Positions 9,305 to 17,356 are shown, numbered from the stretch's first letter. The stretch is 35,493 bases of DNA from Mycolicibacter sinensis (GCF_001667945.1 NZ_LZJK01000080.1:1-35493), one strand, 5' to 3'. Numbers and translations: made by a program. The notes: generated by a model from the letters alone, not told the origin.

Positions 9305-10534
9305 CTATACCAGCACCGGCTTGGTCGGCGTGAACACGACCGGCATCGCTTCCGGACCGGACACGAAGTTCGCCGGCCGCAGCGGCACCTCGGCTCCGTC
9401 GGCCAGGCGCAGATCCGGCAGCCGCTGAAGTACTCGCTCGGTCATCAGCGAAAGCTCCAGCCGGGCCAGCTGATTGCCCATACAGAAGTGGGTGCCGAAG
9501 CCGAACGCGAGATGGCTGTTGGGGTTGCGCTGGATGTCGAACCGCTCGGGCTCGTCGAACACCGCCTCATCGAAGTTCGCCGATTCGAACAGCAGCATGA
9601 TCTTCTCGCCCTGCTTGAGCTGGGTGCCGTGGAACTCGGTGTCGGCGGTCAGCGTGCGGCACATGTTCTTCACCGGCGAGGTCCAGCGCAGCATCTCCTC
9701 GATGGCCCCGGGCAGCAGGCTTGAGTCGGCGCGCAGCATCTCCCACTGATCGCGGTGGCGCAGCAGCTGTTCGGTGCCGCCGGACAACGTGTGCCGGGTC
9801 GTTTCGTCGCCGCCGATCAGAATCAGCAGGGTCTCGAAGATGATCTCGTCGTCCGACATCTGGGCGCCGTCCACCTCGGCGTTGACCAGTACCGAGAACA
9901 GGTCGTCAGTCGGTTCGGCCCGGCGTTTAGTGATGATGTTTCTGGTGAACTCGGTCCAACCGGCGAACGCCTCCATGACCGCCTGGAACGTCGCCGATTC
10001 CGGATCCAGGTGTGAGCTCTGCCCGGCCACCAGGTCGTCGGACCACTTGAGCAGCATCGAGCGTTCTTCGGGCAGGACGCCGAGCATGTCGCCGATCACC
10101 GCCATCGGCAGCGGCGCGGCGATATCGCGGACGAAGTCGCACTCGCCGCGCTCGCAGACCGCGTCGATCAACGTGTCACACAGTGTCCCGATGGACGGCA
10201 GCTGGGCGTGCACCCGCTTGCGGGTGAAGCCGGCGTTGACCAGCTTGCGGCGCACCAGGTGCTCGGGGTCGTCCATGTCGATCATGTACGGCATTCCCGG
10301 CTGGTCGGGCCGGATGCCACCGGTGCTGGAGAACAGCTCCGCGTTGCGCTCGGCGTCGATCACCGCGGCATAGCTGGCCGCGGCGGCCTGCCCGTTGCGG
10401 TCCCGGAACACCGGCTCGTGCGCCCGCATCCACTTGTAGGCGGCACGCGCCCCACCGTCGGAGTAGAACGTGCCGTCGGTCAGGTCGACGTCGGGCTTGG
10501 TCGCCGGCTTTGGATCGGCCATTACCTCGGTCAT
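9305..10534 (-). CDS. cyp142: Cytochrome P450 CYP142, cholesterol/cholest-4-en-3-one C26(27) oxidase
   Basis: A 409-residue soluble bacterial P450 matching Rv3518c. It oxidises the terminal methyl of the sterol side chain to the carboxylate that FadD19 then activates. The I-helix motif is GGDET (241-245), the ExxR pair is Glu280/Arg283 (EEMLR), and the heme loop FGFGTHFCMG places the thiolate ligand at Cys351. The chosen ATG at 10534 (MTEVMADPKPATKPDVDL) has CCGGAGG 7 bases upstream. A longer frame reaching 10618 would overlap the divergent gene. No cyp125 or ferredoxin gene lies nearby. Only 28 bp separate its start from the next gene, and I see no KstR box there. Confidence 0.95.
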   Translation of the reverse strand: MTEVMADPKPATKPDVDLTDGTFYSDGGARAAYKWMRAHEPVFRDRNGQAAAASYAAVIDAERNAELFSSTGGIRPDQPGMPYMIDMDDPEHLVRRKLVNAGFTRKRVHAQLPSIGTLCDTLIDAVCERGECDFVRDIAAPLPMAVIGDMLGVLPEERSMLLKWSDDLVAGQSSHLDPESATFQAVMEAFAGWTEFTRNIITKRRAEPTDDLFSVLVNAEVDGAQMSDDEIIFETLLILIGGDETTRHTLSGGTEQLLRHRDQWEMLRADSSLLPGAIEEMLRWTSPVKNMCRTLTADTEFHGTQLKQGEKIMLLFESANFDEAVFDEPERFDIQRNPNSHLAFGFGTHFCMGNQLARLELSLMTERVLQRLPDLRLADGAEVPLRPANFVSGPEAMPVVFTPTKPVLV

Positions 10535-10562
10535 CAGCGTCCTCCGGATTACAGTGGGCGTC

Positions 10563-11288
10563 ATGGCTCTTTCGCAGCACACCATCGCTGGCACTGTGCT
10601 TACCATGCCCGTCCGCATCCGTCAGGCAGATGTGCATAGCGCGATGTTCTCGGTTCCGGCGGACGCCGCCCAGGCGATGATCGACTACAGCGGTCTGCAG
10701 GTCTTCCAGCACCGGCCGGGACAGGCCGTGGTCAACCTGATGCTGGCCCGCTACATCGACGGTGATCTCGGCAAGTACCACGAATTCGGGACCGCGGTGA
10801 TGATCAACCCGCCGGGTACATCGGCGCGCGGCTGGAGTGCGCTGGGTTCCGCCGGTGCGTTCATCCACCACCTGCCGGTGGATCAGGAGTTCACCCTGGA
10901 GGCCGGTCGCACCATCTGGGGCTTCCCGAAGATCATGGCGGACTTCACCGTTCGCGACGGCAAGCAGCTCGGTTTCGACGTCGCCGCCGACGGCCAGCAC
11001 ATCGCCACCATGGAATTCGGGCGCGGGCTGCCGGTCCCGGGCCTTTTCACGTCCCGTCCCCGGACGCTGCAGGCCTTCAGCCACCTCGACGGCGTGACCC
11101 GGCAGATTCCCTGGGAGATGCGGATTTCCGGGGTGCGCGGGGCGCTGGGCGGTACGACGCTGCGGCTGGGCACCCATCCCTACGCTCGCGAGCTGGCCGA
11201 GTTGGGCCTGCCGAAGCGGCCGATGATGTCGTCGACGGTCGGGCACGTCGCGATGACGTTCGGGGATGCTGAGGTGATGGGTCGTTAG
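10563..11288 (+). CDS. Acetoacetate-decarboxylase-superfamily protein (Rv3519 counterpart)
   Basis: A 241-residue protein of the ADC-like fold, as in Rv3519, which is divergent from cyp142 in M. tuberculosis. The ADC Schiff-base lysine context is visible as IWGFPK (Lys123), with an upstream YHEFG (Glu74) that could match the second active-site residue of the family. True decarboxylases carry a PKK pair; here the lysine is followed by Ile, so catalysis on acetoacetate is not implied and a steroid-related substrate is a guess. The start is ATG 10563; no Shine-Dalgarno is seen, suggesting a leaderless or coupled mRNA. It is the last backbone gene before the island. Confidence 0.8.
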   Translation: MALSQHTIAGTVLTMPVRIRQADVHSAMFSVPADAAQAMIDYSGLQVFQHRPGQAVVNLMLARYIDGDLGKYHEFGTAVMINPPGTSARGWSALGSAGAFIHHLPVDQEFTLEAGRTIWGFPKIMADFTVRDGKQLGFDVAADGQHIATMEFGRGLPVPGLFTSRPRTLQAFSHLDGVTRQIPWEMRISGVRGALGGTTLRLGTHPYARELAELGLPKRPMMSSTVGHVAMTFGDAEVMGR

Positions 11289-11422
11289 CGCCGGCTGACT
11301 GGCATCGCCGCCGAACACCGGAGCCGACTGGCCGTACCGAAGTGTGCCCGACCGGTGAATTGACGGCTCTGCGGTCGCCGGTACTGTCAGTGCGCAGCCT
11401 GAGTACAGCGGGAAGGCCGAAA

Positions 11423-11717
11423 ATGTCGATCGATGCGGATGCGCTGCGCGCCGAGATCGCTTGAGACCGACCGTGGCGCGCCCTTATCTGGAGTATTTCC
11501 AAGTTGATGACCTCATCGCCACGCCGGCGGTGACCCCTGGGCCGTAGATGAAAGTCTGCAGTCGGGCAGCCCCACTCAGATCAACTTTCTGGCCCAGGCG
11601 TTCCATCAGGCTGCGGGCTCCGCCACCGCGGCCGAGGAGACCTTTCAGATCGCGCAACAGCACTTCCAGGAGTACAACCGCGAGAACGGCGAGCAGCCGA
11701 TCAACAACGGTGCCGAG
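11423..11717 (+). pseudogene. Disrupted N-terminus of the first polymorphic-toxin-like gene
   Basis: ATG 11423 has a ribosome site (GGAAGG) and opens MSIDADALRAEIA, a typical start for this family, but hits TGA at 11462-11464. The conserved AGGDPWAVDESLQSG segment resumes in another frame from about 11523. That frame is open from 11511, with no ATG/GTG/TTG before 11718. The intervening stretch of about 60 bases, bounded by two ATCGC pentamers (11456 and 11515), does not match the two intact paralogues. Neither its removal nor its retention restores the frame exactly, so at least one further indel or a sequencing error is implied. Confidence 0.6.
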
Positions 11718-12833
11718 GTGCAGCGGGTGAAAGACGGGCTGCAGGCCACCACGGAACAACTCGGGCGGATCGCCGCCGACCTGGAAAGTATCGCTGAGGC
11801 ACTGGCTAAAGCTCGACAAACGTCGCACGACAACATCGAGGCACTTAACTCCAACCTACAAACGGTCGACAACATGATCGGCTACTACCGATCCTTGGAA
11901 ACCGATGGCATCAACTGCGACACCGAGATCAGCCAGTGGCGTCAGCAAGCCAACGATGACACCTCAGTCGGGCTGGAGAATGAAAACGTAATCCGCAACG
12001 CGTACGCCAAGACGCTGCAGCAGGCCCTGGATAACCTACGGGCGAAAGATGGCTACGACTTGCAAGGCCTAGTGCCCCAGGACATCCTCCGGAAGCAAGA
12101 TATGGCCACCACGGTTCGCGACGTTCGTGAACACATCGGCCCGGACGGCCGTCTACACAAAACGCTCACCATGCTGGACGGCAGTCGCCACGAACTTGTC
12201 GAAGGCCAGATCCCTGTGTACAGCCACCCGGGCTACGGTACTCGCTACCTCAGCGACACCTACTTCGACAGGAATGGAAACCGTGTGTCGAGCAGCATTA
12301 CGGAACACAGGCTCACTGATACCGCTAGCTCTCGAGAATTCGATCTGACAGAAATTCGTTTCACGGACGGCACCGCGGTGACGATGACAAGTTGGTCAGA
12401 CGGCACAGTAACCGGCGACGTCACTACCGCCGCGGGCAAGCATGGCGTTTTGCCAGATGAATTCTTCTCACAGCCGATTCCCACCCTCGCGGGTAGTTCT
12501 CTCTCCGGTCTGGAAAAGCAGGCTCAGCGCGGGATTCCATTACTCAGCGCCTCTGCGATCGAAAATGTTAAGGCGGGCGCAAAATGGGGCGGCCCTGCTG
12601 TCGGCGTCGCGACAGGCATTTACAACGTAGTGGGCGCGGAAACGGTTCACGATGCTTGTGTTGCTTCCTGGCAGGCCGCCGCTGGAACGGCTGGCGGTAT
12701 TGCGGCAGACCTATTAGTGGGCGCCTTCGCGCCAGAAACCCTACCCATCGTAGCTACGGGCGCTAATGTAGGCGGAAGCTGGGCGTTCGGGTATCTCGGG
12801 GGCATCATCGGGAACCTCACGTGTCTGCCATAA
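11718..12833 (+). CDS. ESX-associated polymorphic-toxin-like protein with glycine-zipper C-terminus (N-terminally damaged)
   Basis: 371 residues from the first available GTG. Coding similarity to the paralogues at 17653 and 21275 begins earlier (from about 11523: SGSPTQINFLAQAFHQA, NRENGEQPINNGAEVQR). Residues 1-115 are the shared coiled helical domain. A linker with YD-like repeats (LTMLDGSRHELVEGQ, YFDRNGNRVSSSITEH) follows, and the last 80 residues are hydrophobic and Gly/Ala-rich (GGPAVGVATGIYNVVG ... GGSWAFGYLGGIIGNL), resembling glycine-zipper membrane-inserting toxin tails. The stop overlaps the start of a membrane protein gene by 13 bp, as expected for toxin and immunity. Family membership (the N-terminal domain of Rv2079-type proteins) is from memory; toxicity is inferred. 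The broken 5' end suggests a silent or donor copy. Confidence 0.6.
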   Translation: MQRVKDGLQATTEQLGRIAADLESIAEALAKARQTSHDNIEALNSNLQTVDNMIGYYRSLETDGINCDTEISQWRQQANDDTSVGLENENVIRNAYAKTLQQALDNLRAKDGYDLQGLVPQDILRKQDMATTVRDVREHIGPDGRLHKTLTMLDGSRHELVEGQIPVYSHPGYGTRYLSDTYFDRNGNRVSSSITEHRLTDTASSREFDLTEIRFTDGTAVTMTSWSDGTVTGDVTTAAGKHGVLPDEFFSQPIPTLAGSSLSGLEKQAQRGIPLLSASAIENVKAGAKWGGPAVGVATGIYNVVGAETVHDACVASWQAAAGTAGGIAADLLVGAFAPETLPIVATGANVGGSWAFGYLGGIIGNLTCLP

Positions 12834-13558
12834 AGTTCTGGACAGGACTATCATTTCTGACCGCAGTTCTGGGTAGCGTCGGGTTGTTATGCCTGGGGTG
12901 GGGCGTTTATTCGGTTACGCGGGGTGATTACCTGACAAGTGTTACAGTACTTGGGTTTGCAGTATTTTCACTAGGTACGCTCCTACCGCTGTATGTTATC
13001 AAATTCGGTCGAATACGGCCGCGTTGTGAAAAAAATACAACTGGCACCGTGGTTCGCCCCGACCGAACCGTCGATGTCATATTTCAGGTCGCAGCAGCAT
13101 CGGAATGCCTTGCGATGGGGTTATACGCAATCTTCACACCCTTGGGGATGGTCCATATTCCGGTCCCCGGCGGGATGCGGCACTATTTCCTGATCGCCGC
13201 GGCCATAGCGGCGGTTTGGGGCTTCCCCAGCCTATTGAAAATGTTCTGTCGCGGTGGCGTGAGCTCCCTGCGATTGACGGCCGAGGGTTTTGAAATCCGA
13301 CAAGGGCTGTCCTCCGCGAAAGGCGCATGGGAGGAGGTGCAAGCCATTACGGCTCGGCCTCCGCGCGGTCCGATGCCGCTACGCGGCACCATCTTCATTG
13401 TTTTTTCCGATGGACAAAGCCGTTCGCTGGCCGCCGACTCCTACACGCCCGGTGGCCATGCGTTGCGTGAATGGGTGCGCTTCTACTGGACACACCCTGA
13501 CCGACGCGTCGAACTGACCGATGGTCGTGCCCTTGGCAGACTCCGCAGCCTGCGGTGA
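12821..13558 (+). CDS. Putative membrane immunity protein with C-terminal PH-like domain
   Basis: 245 residues, starting at GTG 12821 inside the end of the preceding toxin-like gene. Four hydrophobic segments are visible (about residues 7-30, 38-60, 86-108, 121-140). A soluble region follows (LRLTAEGFEIRQGLSSAKGAWEEVQAITARP) whose pattern suggests a bacterial PH-like domain of the kind fused to membrane proteins. A membrane immunity protein fits a partner toxin with a membrane-inserting tail. Codon use is less GC-biased than in the sterol genes (many ATT, TTA and AAA-type codons), consistent with recent import. No named family is recognised; function is inferred from position. The 3' end overlaps a decayed gene on the opposite strand. 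Confidence 0.6.
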   Translation: MSAIKFWTGLSFLTAVLGSVGLLCLGWGVYSVTRGDYLTSVTVLGFAVFSLGTLLPLYVIKFGRIRPRCEKNTTGTVVRPDRTVDVIFQVAAASECLAMGLYAIFTPLGMVHIPVPGGMRHYFLIAAAIAAVWGFPSLLKMFCRGGVSSLRLTAEGFEIRQGLSSAKGAWEEVQAITARPPRGPMPLRGTIFIVFSDGQSRSLAADSYTPGGHALREWVRFYWTHPDRRVELTDGRALGRLRSLR

Positions 13559-13930
13559 GCGGTGGAGGCGGACGCTCTGCAACGTCGAACCCGTGTGCAG
13601 CAAGCCATTTGGCGGCGTCATCAACGCTGCCAGCAGCATCGAGAAGCTGTTGGATGACACCGATGATTCTCGTCACCGCGGCACGACTGGCGCCGGTGGC
13701 GTCGCTGTTGACGCGGTCCTTGATGGCGTTGCGCTGGGTGAGCTTGTCCTCATCCCATTGCCCGCTTCGCAGATTACGGTGAGCCGTGCGCGTAGGTGGT
13801 TGACCGCGGCGGCTGTCGTCCACGCCCGCTTCTTATCCGCTCGATCCAGGCGCGCCAGCGTCTCGGATTCCAGCAACCGGTTCAGGCCGGCCATCGCCAC
13901 GTCACACGCTGAACCGCTCGCGGTGCTCAT
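13540..13930 (-). pseudogene. Frameshifted, 3'-truncated ESX accessory gene (DUF4226-like helical protein)
   Basis: The ATG at 13930 overlaps the TGA of the 913-residue gene (ATGA), so this is the next gene of that operon. It reads MSTASGSACDVAMAGLNRLL, then LDRADKKRAW and HLRARLTVICEAGNG. At the G triplet 13754-13756 one base is missing, and the protein continues in the neighbouring frame as DEDKLTQRNAIKDRVNSDA and QQLLDAAGSVDDAAKWLAAHGF, similar to residues 60-190 of the 913-residue protein. Without the shift the frame stops at 13673; with it the frame runs to 13395, but recognisable protein ends near 13560, where the immunity gene of the opposite strand ends. Either a homopolymer sequencing error or a true pseudogene truncated by cassette insertion. 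Confidence 0.55.
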
Positions 13931-16668
13931 GCGGCGTGCCTGCTCGCGGTGACGGCTTGGTGCCAGGCCAGGTGGTAGCGGGCGAGTTCTTCGCTTCCGT
14001 CGATCAGGGCGTCGATGGCCGCCAACAGCATCCAGTCGGCGACATCGCGGGGCAGGTGGTGAGGATAGGCCGACAGCACCTTGGTTGCGGTGTCGTTGCT
14101 GACGTTGCGGAAGCGTTCGATTTCGTTGTCGGCGACACCGGATCTGCGGGCCACGGCGTGGGCGACGGTCTGCACTATGCGCGGTAGCCGAGAGCTGGCG
14201 CCCGCCGCATCGGTGAGTGTGGGTCCGAGTTCGTCGATGCGCTGGCCGTAGCGGGCGCGCTCCCCGGCGCCCGGAAGTGGGTCGTCGGGGCCAGCTTCAG
14301 CAACATAGGTGTTGGGCTGATGTGTTGCGGTGGCGACGACCGCACCGAGCAGATCGACCACGCTCAGGTCGTGTCTGCGCTGGGCCGGAGCCAGCAGCGT
14401 GACACCGGGCGGCAACAAAACGCCAGGCGGGATCCAGCCCCCGGCCAGGTCGGTCACCAGTACGGTGGTGGTCTCGTCATCGCGCAGCCCAGCCGCCCAA
14501 GCGAGGTTGGGTGCCTGGCGCGCCACCGCATCGACTTTGCGCTGCACATCGTCCTGCTCGGCCATGCGTTTGGCGGCGGTGCCAGCCCCCGCTCCGGCCG
14601 TACCTCCGGCGGCCGCGCCGCCGGCCAGCGCCGCACCCGACTGCCCACTTGTGCTCGCGGTTGGTTTGCCCGGCGCGGGACGATCACCCGAGGACGCGAC
14701 GGTGGTACCACCGGAGGTGGGTGTCGTGGGGCCGCCAGGCGCTGAGGGAGACACAGGAGGTGGACCAGCCGTCGGCGTCGGTGCGGCTGGTGCCGCAGCA
14801 CCGGCGGGGCGAAGGTCCGCCCCGTAGCCCGGCAGCGGACCCGACGGGGCTGCCGGGCCGCCTGCACCGACCGGCGCCGACGGCACCGAGGTCGGCCCAG
14901 CGGTCATGGGCGGAGCCGCTGCCGGAGTCGGCATCGTCGCTCCCGTGGTCGAAGCTGTCGGAGCAGCCTCCGGGCTGGAGCCCCCAAGATTTCCCAGATT
15001 ACCGAGCAGCCCGCCCGCCATCGGCGTTACCGACGGTGAGGGCGGCACCTGCGGACCTGACGACTGACCGAAGCCACCCGAGCCTGGGCCCCCTTGCGCC
15101 CATGGCGGTGTACCGCCCAGCCCTCCTGGACCAGCCGGACCCCCGGGAGTACCCGATGCAAATGCTTGGCTCAATCCACCGCCCTCGAGGCTCTGCGGTG
15201 TAGCGCCGACCCCACTGCCACCACCGAGGCCTGACGTCGAAGAGGTCAGGGGTGCGGTACCGCCAAGCCCACCACCCATCCCGCCGCCACTGGACGGGCC
15301 GAAGCCAGCGCCGCCTCCCGTGAACCCAGGGACACCGCCCGGCGATCCGCCCACATTTCCGCCGGTGCCGCCATTTCCGCCGAACCCGGTAGCACCGCTG
15401 GCACCCCCACCATTCGAACCGCCCGCGCTACCTCCGCCTCCGCCATTTCCACCGAACCCGGTAGCACCGCTGGCACCCCCACCATTCGAACCGCCCGCGC
15501 TACCTGTGCCTCCGCCATTTCCACCGAACCCGGTGGTACCACCGGCGACGCCGTTGCTTAGGCCGCCTGGATTGCCTCTGTCGCCGCCAAATGCCGTGCC
15601 ACTGGCGCCGCCGTTGCCGGTGCCCTGTGCCCCCGGGTTACCACCGCCACCTCCGAACCCAGCGTTGCTGAAACTGCCTGCGTTGCCCGGAATGCGCGCC
15701 GCGCCGCCATCACCACTGGGCGCGCTCATAGATTGCGATCCGTCGGTGCTGAGAATGCCTCGCCCGCCCGCGCCCCCGTCGCTGCCAGCCGCTTCAGTGG
15801 ATTGCAATCCACCGGTGCCGCCACCGTGGCCGCCCGCACCACCATCGCCGTTGACCACGGTACGGGCTGGTTGAGGGCCGATGTCGCCGCCGCTGGCCGC
15901 GCCGCCATCTCCGCCTGTCCCGCTGCCGGTCGGGGATCCGTTGGTGCTGGGAGCAGTACCGGCGCCGCCTGCACCGCCGTCGCCAGCGTTACCGCTCGTT
16001 CCATCCGTAGCCGCGGGCGTGCCGGTTTCCGTCCGTCCCTGACCTCCCGCGCCGCCATCAGGACTTTGTGTACGGGCCACCTCTTCGGCGGTGCGCGGTC
16101 GCTGCGGGGGAGGGGCGTCGAAGTTCGCCCCATGGTTTTGCAGCCACTCTCGTGCGTTGGCATCGACACCCGCATCATCGAACATCTGTTGTGTCGCGTC
16201 GGCGATCGCGTTCAGGGCGGTTGTACCTGCGCTGGTGGCGTCGGAATTCGCTTGAGCAATCACGGCGTTCACTTCAGGAAGTTTCGTTTCCATGGATCCT
16301 TGCCGCTTAAGGATCTGGTCGATTTTGTGGTTGCCGTCGTCCGCGATTGCCTTGAGACGATCCCGCAGATGCTTCACGGCATTGGCGACGCTCTCATTGG
16401 CCTCGCTTTTCGCGCGACATTGATGGGCGATGTCAAGCAAACGTTTCTTGCCAAGCCGAAGGCGAGCCACCGTATCGTCCGCGGTGCGGCCACTATTGTG
16501 GTCACTCACTAGATTGATGAGCTTATCGAGTTCTTGCGCCTCTTGCTGCTTGGTGGCTGAGTGCCGGGCCCAATGGGTAACCGCCGCGGTCGGTTGGTCG
16601 GGAGCGGCAGGCCACCACGCACCTATCAACAAAAACGTGAACGGTCCAGAGTCCGGCAGGTCAGTCAC
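13927..16668 (-). CDS. Large Gly/Pro-rich ESX (type VII secretion) accessory-like protein
   Basis: 913 residues in three parts. Residues 1-190 are helical (MTDLPDSGPFTFLLIGAWWP, then heptad-like KRLLDIAHQCRAKSE and KHLRDRLKAIADDGN). Residues about 195-710 are low-complexity: first PGRS-like Gly-Asn/Gly-Ala repeats including a 24-residue tandem repeat, then Pro/Ala/Thr-rich. Residues about 715-913 are a folded domain (VLVTDLAGGWIPPGVLLPPG, RYGQRIDELGPTL, PHHLPRDVADWMLLAAIDAL). The layout resembles mycobacterial EspK-like or Rv2082-like proteins that accompany ESX substrates; a chaperone or secretion-partner role is inferred. Its start overlaps the end of the upstream 194-residue membrane protein gene and its stop overlaps the start of the next small gene, so the three form an operon. 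Despite the Gly-rich centre it lacks a PE domain. Confidence 0.7.
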   Translation of the reverse strand: MTDLPDSGPFTFLLIGAWWPAAPDQPTAAVTHWARHSATKQQEAQELDKLINLVSDHNSGRTADDTVARLRLGKKRLLDIAHQCRAKSEANESVANAVKHLRDRLKAIADDGNHKIDQILKRQGSMETKLPEVNAVIAQANSDATSAGTTALNAIADATQQMFDDAGVDANAREWLQNHGANFDAPPPQRPRTAEEVARTQSPDGGAGGQGRTETGTPAATDGTSGNAGDGGAGGAGTAPSTNGSPTGSGTGGDGGAASGGDIGPQPARTVVNGDGGAGGHGGGTGGLQSTEAAGSDGGAGGRGILSTDGSQSMSAPSGDGGAARIPGNAGSFSNAGFGGGGGNPGAQGTGNGGASGTAFGGDRGNPGGLSNGVAGGTTGFGGNGGGTGSAGGSNGGGASGATGFGGNGGGGGSAGGSNGGGASGATGFGGNGGTGGNVGGSPGGVPGFTGGGAGFGPSSGGGMGGGLGGTAPLTSSTSGLGGGSGVGATPQSLEGGGLSQAFASGTPGGPAGPGGLGGTPPWAQGGPGSGGFGQSSGPQVPPSPSVTPMAGGLLGNLGNLGGSSPEAAPTASTTGATMPTPAAAPPMTAGPTSVPSAPVGAGGPAAPSGPLPGYGADLRPAGAAAPAAPTPTAGPPPVSPSAPGGPTTPTSGGTTVASSGDRPAPGKPTASTSGQSGAALAGGAAAGGTAGAGAGTAAKRMAEQDDVQRKVDAVARQAPNLAWAAGLRDDETTTVLVTDLAGGWIPPGVLLPPGVTLLAPAQRRHDLSVVDLLGAVVATATHQPNTYVAEAGPDDPLPGAGERARYGQRIDELGPTLTDAAGASSRLPRIVQTVAHAVARRSGVADNEIERFRNVSNDTATKVLSAYPHHLPRDVADWMLLAAIDALIDGSEELARYHLAWHQAVTASRHAA
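15371..15522. repeat. 72-bp tandem repeat (about two copies) inside the Gly-rich gene
   Basis: CCATTTCC recurs at 15371, 15443 and 15515, a 72-bp period encoding a 24-residue unit (GFGGNGGGGGSAGGSNGGG then ASGAT) on the minus strand. The copies differ at only a few positions, so the repeat is young and likely length-variable between strains. Confidence 0.85.
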
Positions 16669-17245
16669 CGCAAAGCCCCTGCATTACGCGATCCTTGGCG
16701 TTGAGGTCCTCCCCCGCTTTTTGATATTGCTCGACTGGAGCCGTGGTGCCCATTGCGGTCTGTGTTTGGTAAGCCGCAGCTAAGGCACGAGCAGCCTTAC
16801 TGTACTTCGCTTCCAGCGCTGGGTTCGCGGAGGCTGTTTCAAGGATCAAAGCACCGTTGGTTAAAGCGACACGAGCTAGCGCTGGGTCGCCAGGTTTAGA
16901 TGTTTCGATATGCATCGCCTGCGCAGCCAATTTGTACTGGTCACAAAGTTTCGCCTTTGCCTCACCCTTCTGCGCAGCCGTATAGGTAGGAGTTGACCCG
17001 GAACCCGAACGGGTGAGCGCCACGATCAACGCGGCCGTAGCAAGGACCACGGCCACGGCGGCCAATGTCGCTGTCAGCCAGTTGCGGGATCGAACTGGTG
17101 CGGGCGGTGCGGGCCAGGGCTGTGTCATGGTCACGTCACGGATGGTATCTCCGAGGGCCGATTCTTCGCTTACATCATCGTTTCCAAAATGTGGGCACAG
17201 GTCCGAACAACGGGCGCAGTACTGCGACTGTCCAGGACCACGCAC
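16661..17245 (-). CDS. Single-pass membrane protein with N-terminal Cys-rich motif, first copy
   Basis: 194 residues if GTG 17245 is used. The N-terminus carries a possible metal-binding cluster (YCARCSDLCPHFG: Cys10, Cys13, Cys17, His19). A proline-rich stretch MTQPWPAPPAPV follows, then one transmembrane helix (WLTATLAAVAVVLATAALIVAL) and an exported helical domain with a conserved Cys pair (LCDQYKLAAQAMH, VMQGLCGD). The shorter start at ATG 17128 (MTQPWPAPP) is a real alternative; neither has a clear ribosome site. A 67%-plus similar copy lies at 20277-20867. It is divergent from the DUF2563-type gene and its stop overlaps the start of the 913-residue gene. I recognise the type from mycobacterial Rv2077-Rv2083-like regions but give no function. 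Confidence 0.7.
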   Translation of the reverse strand: MRGPGQSQYCARCSDLCPHFGNDDVSEESALGDTIRDVTMTQPWPAPPAPVRSRNWLTATLAAVAVVLATAALIVALTRSGSGSTPTYTAAQKGEAKAKLCDQYKLAAQAMHIETSKPGDPALARVALTNGALILETASANPALEAKYSKAARALAAAYQTQTAMGTTAPVEQYQKAGEDLNAKDRVMQGLCGD

Positions 17246-17356
17246 CGTCTAGGACACCAGCGACAATCGCCCTCGGAGGCCGCCGCGCAAAACTGAATTG
17301 ACCCCGAAGGGCCGCCCTGTCAAGGTTGTTAACGACCGATCTGAGAGGGGTTCCGG
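17246..17356. promoter_or_regulatory. Divergent promoter region of cassette A
   Basis: The 111 bp between the membrane-protein and DUF2563-type genes differ from the other copy (20868-20978) at only about four positions. A TTGACC occurs at 17298-17303 and a GAGAGGGG ribosome site precedes ATG 17357. No clear -10 can be assigned. Confidence 0.4.

Noticed and set aside
15371..15522. Regularly spaced repeats resembling a small CRISPR array
   Set aside because: The repeat unit is contiguous (no unique spacers), keeps the reading frame and encodes Gly-rich protein units.
13927..16668. Classification of the Gly-rich protein as PE_PGRS
   Set aside because: There is no PE domain at the N-terminus; the first 190 residues are a different helical domain and a distinct folded C-terminal domain is present.
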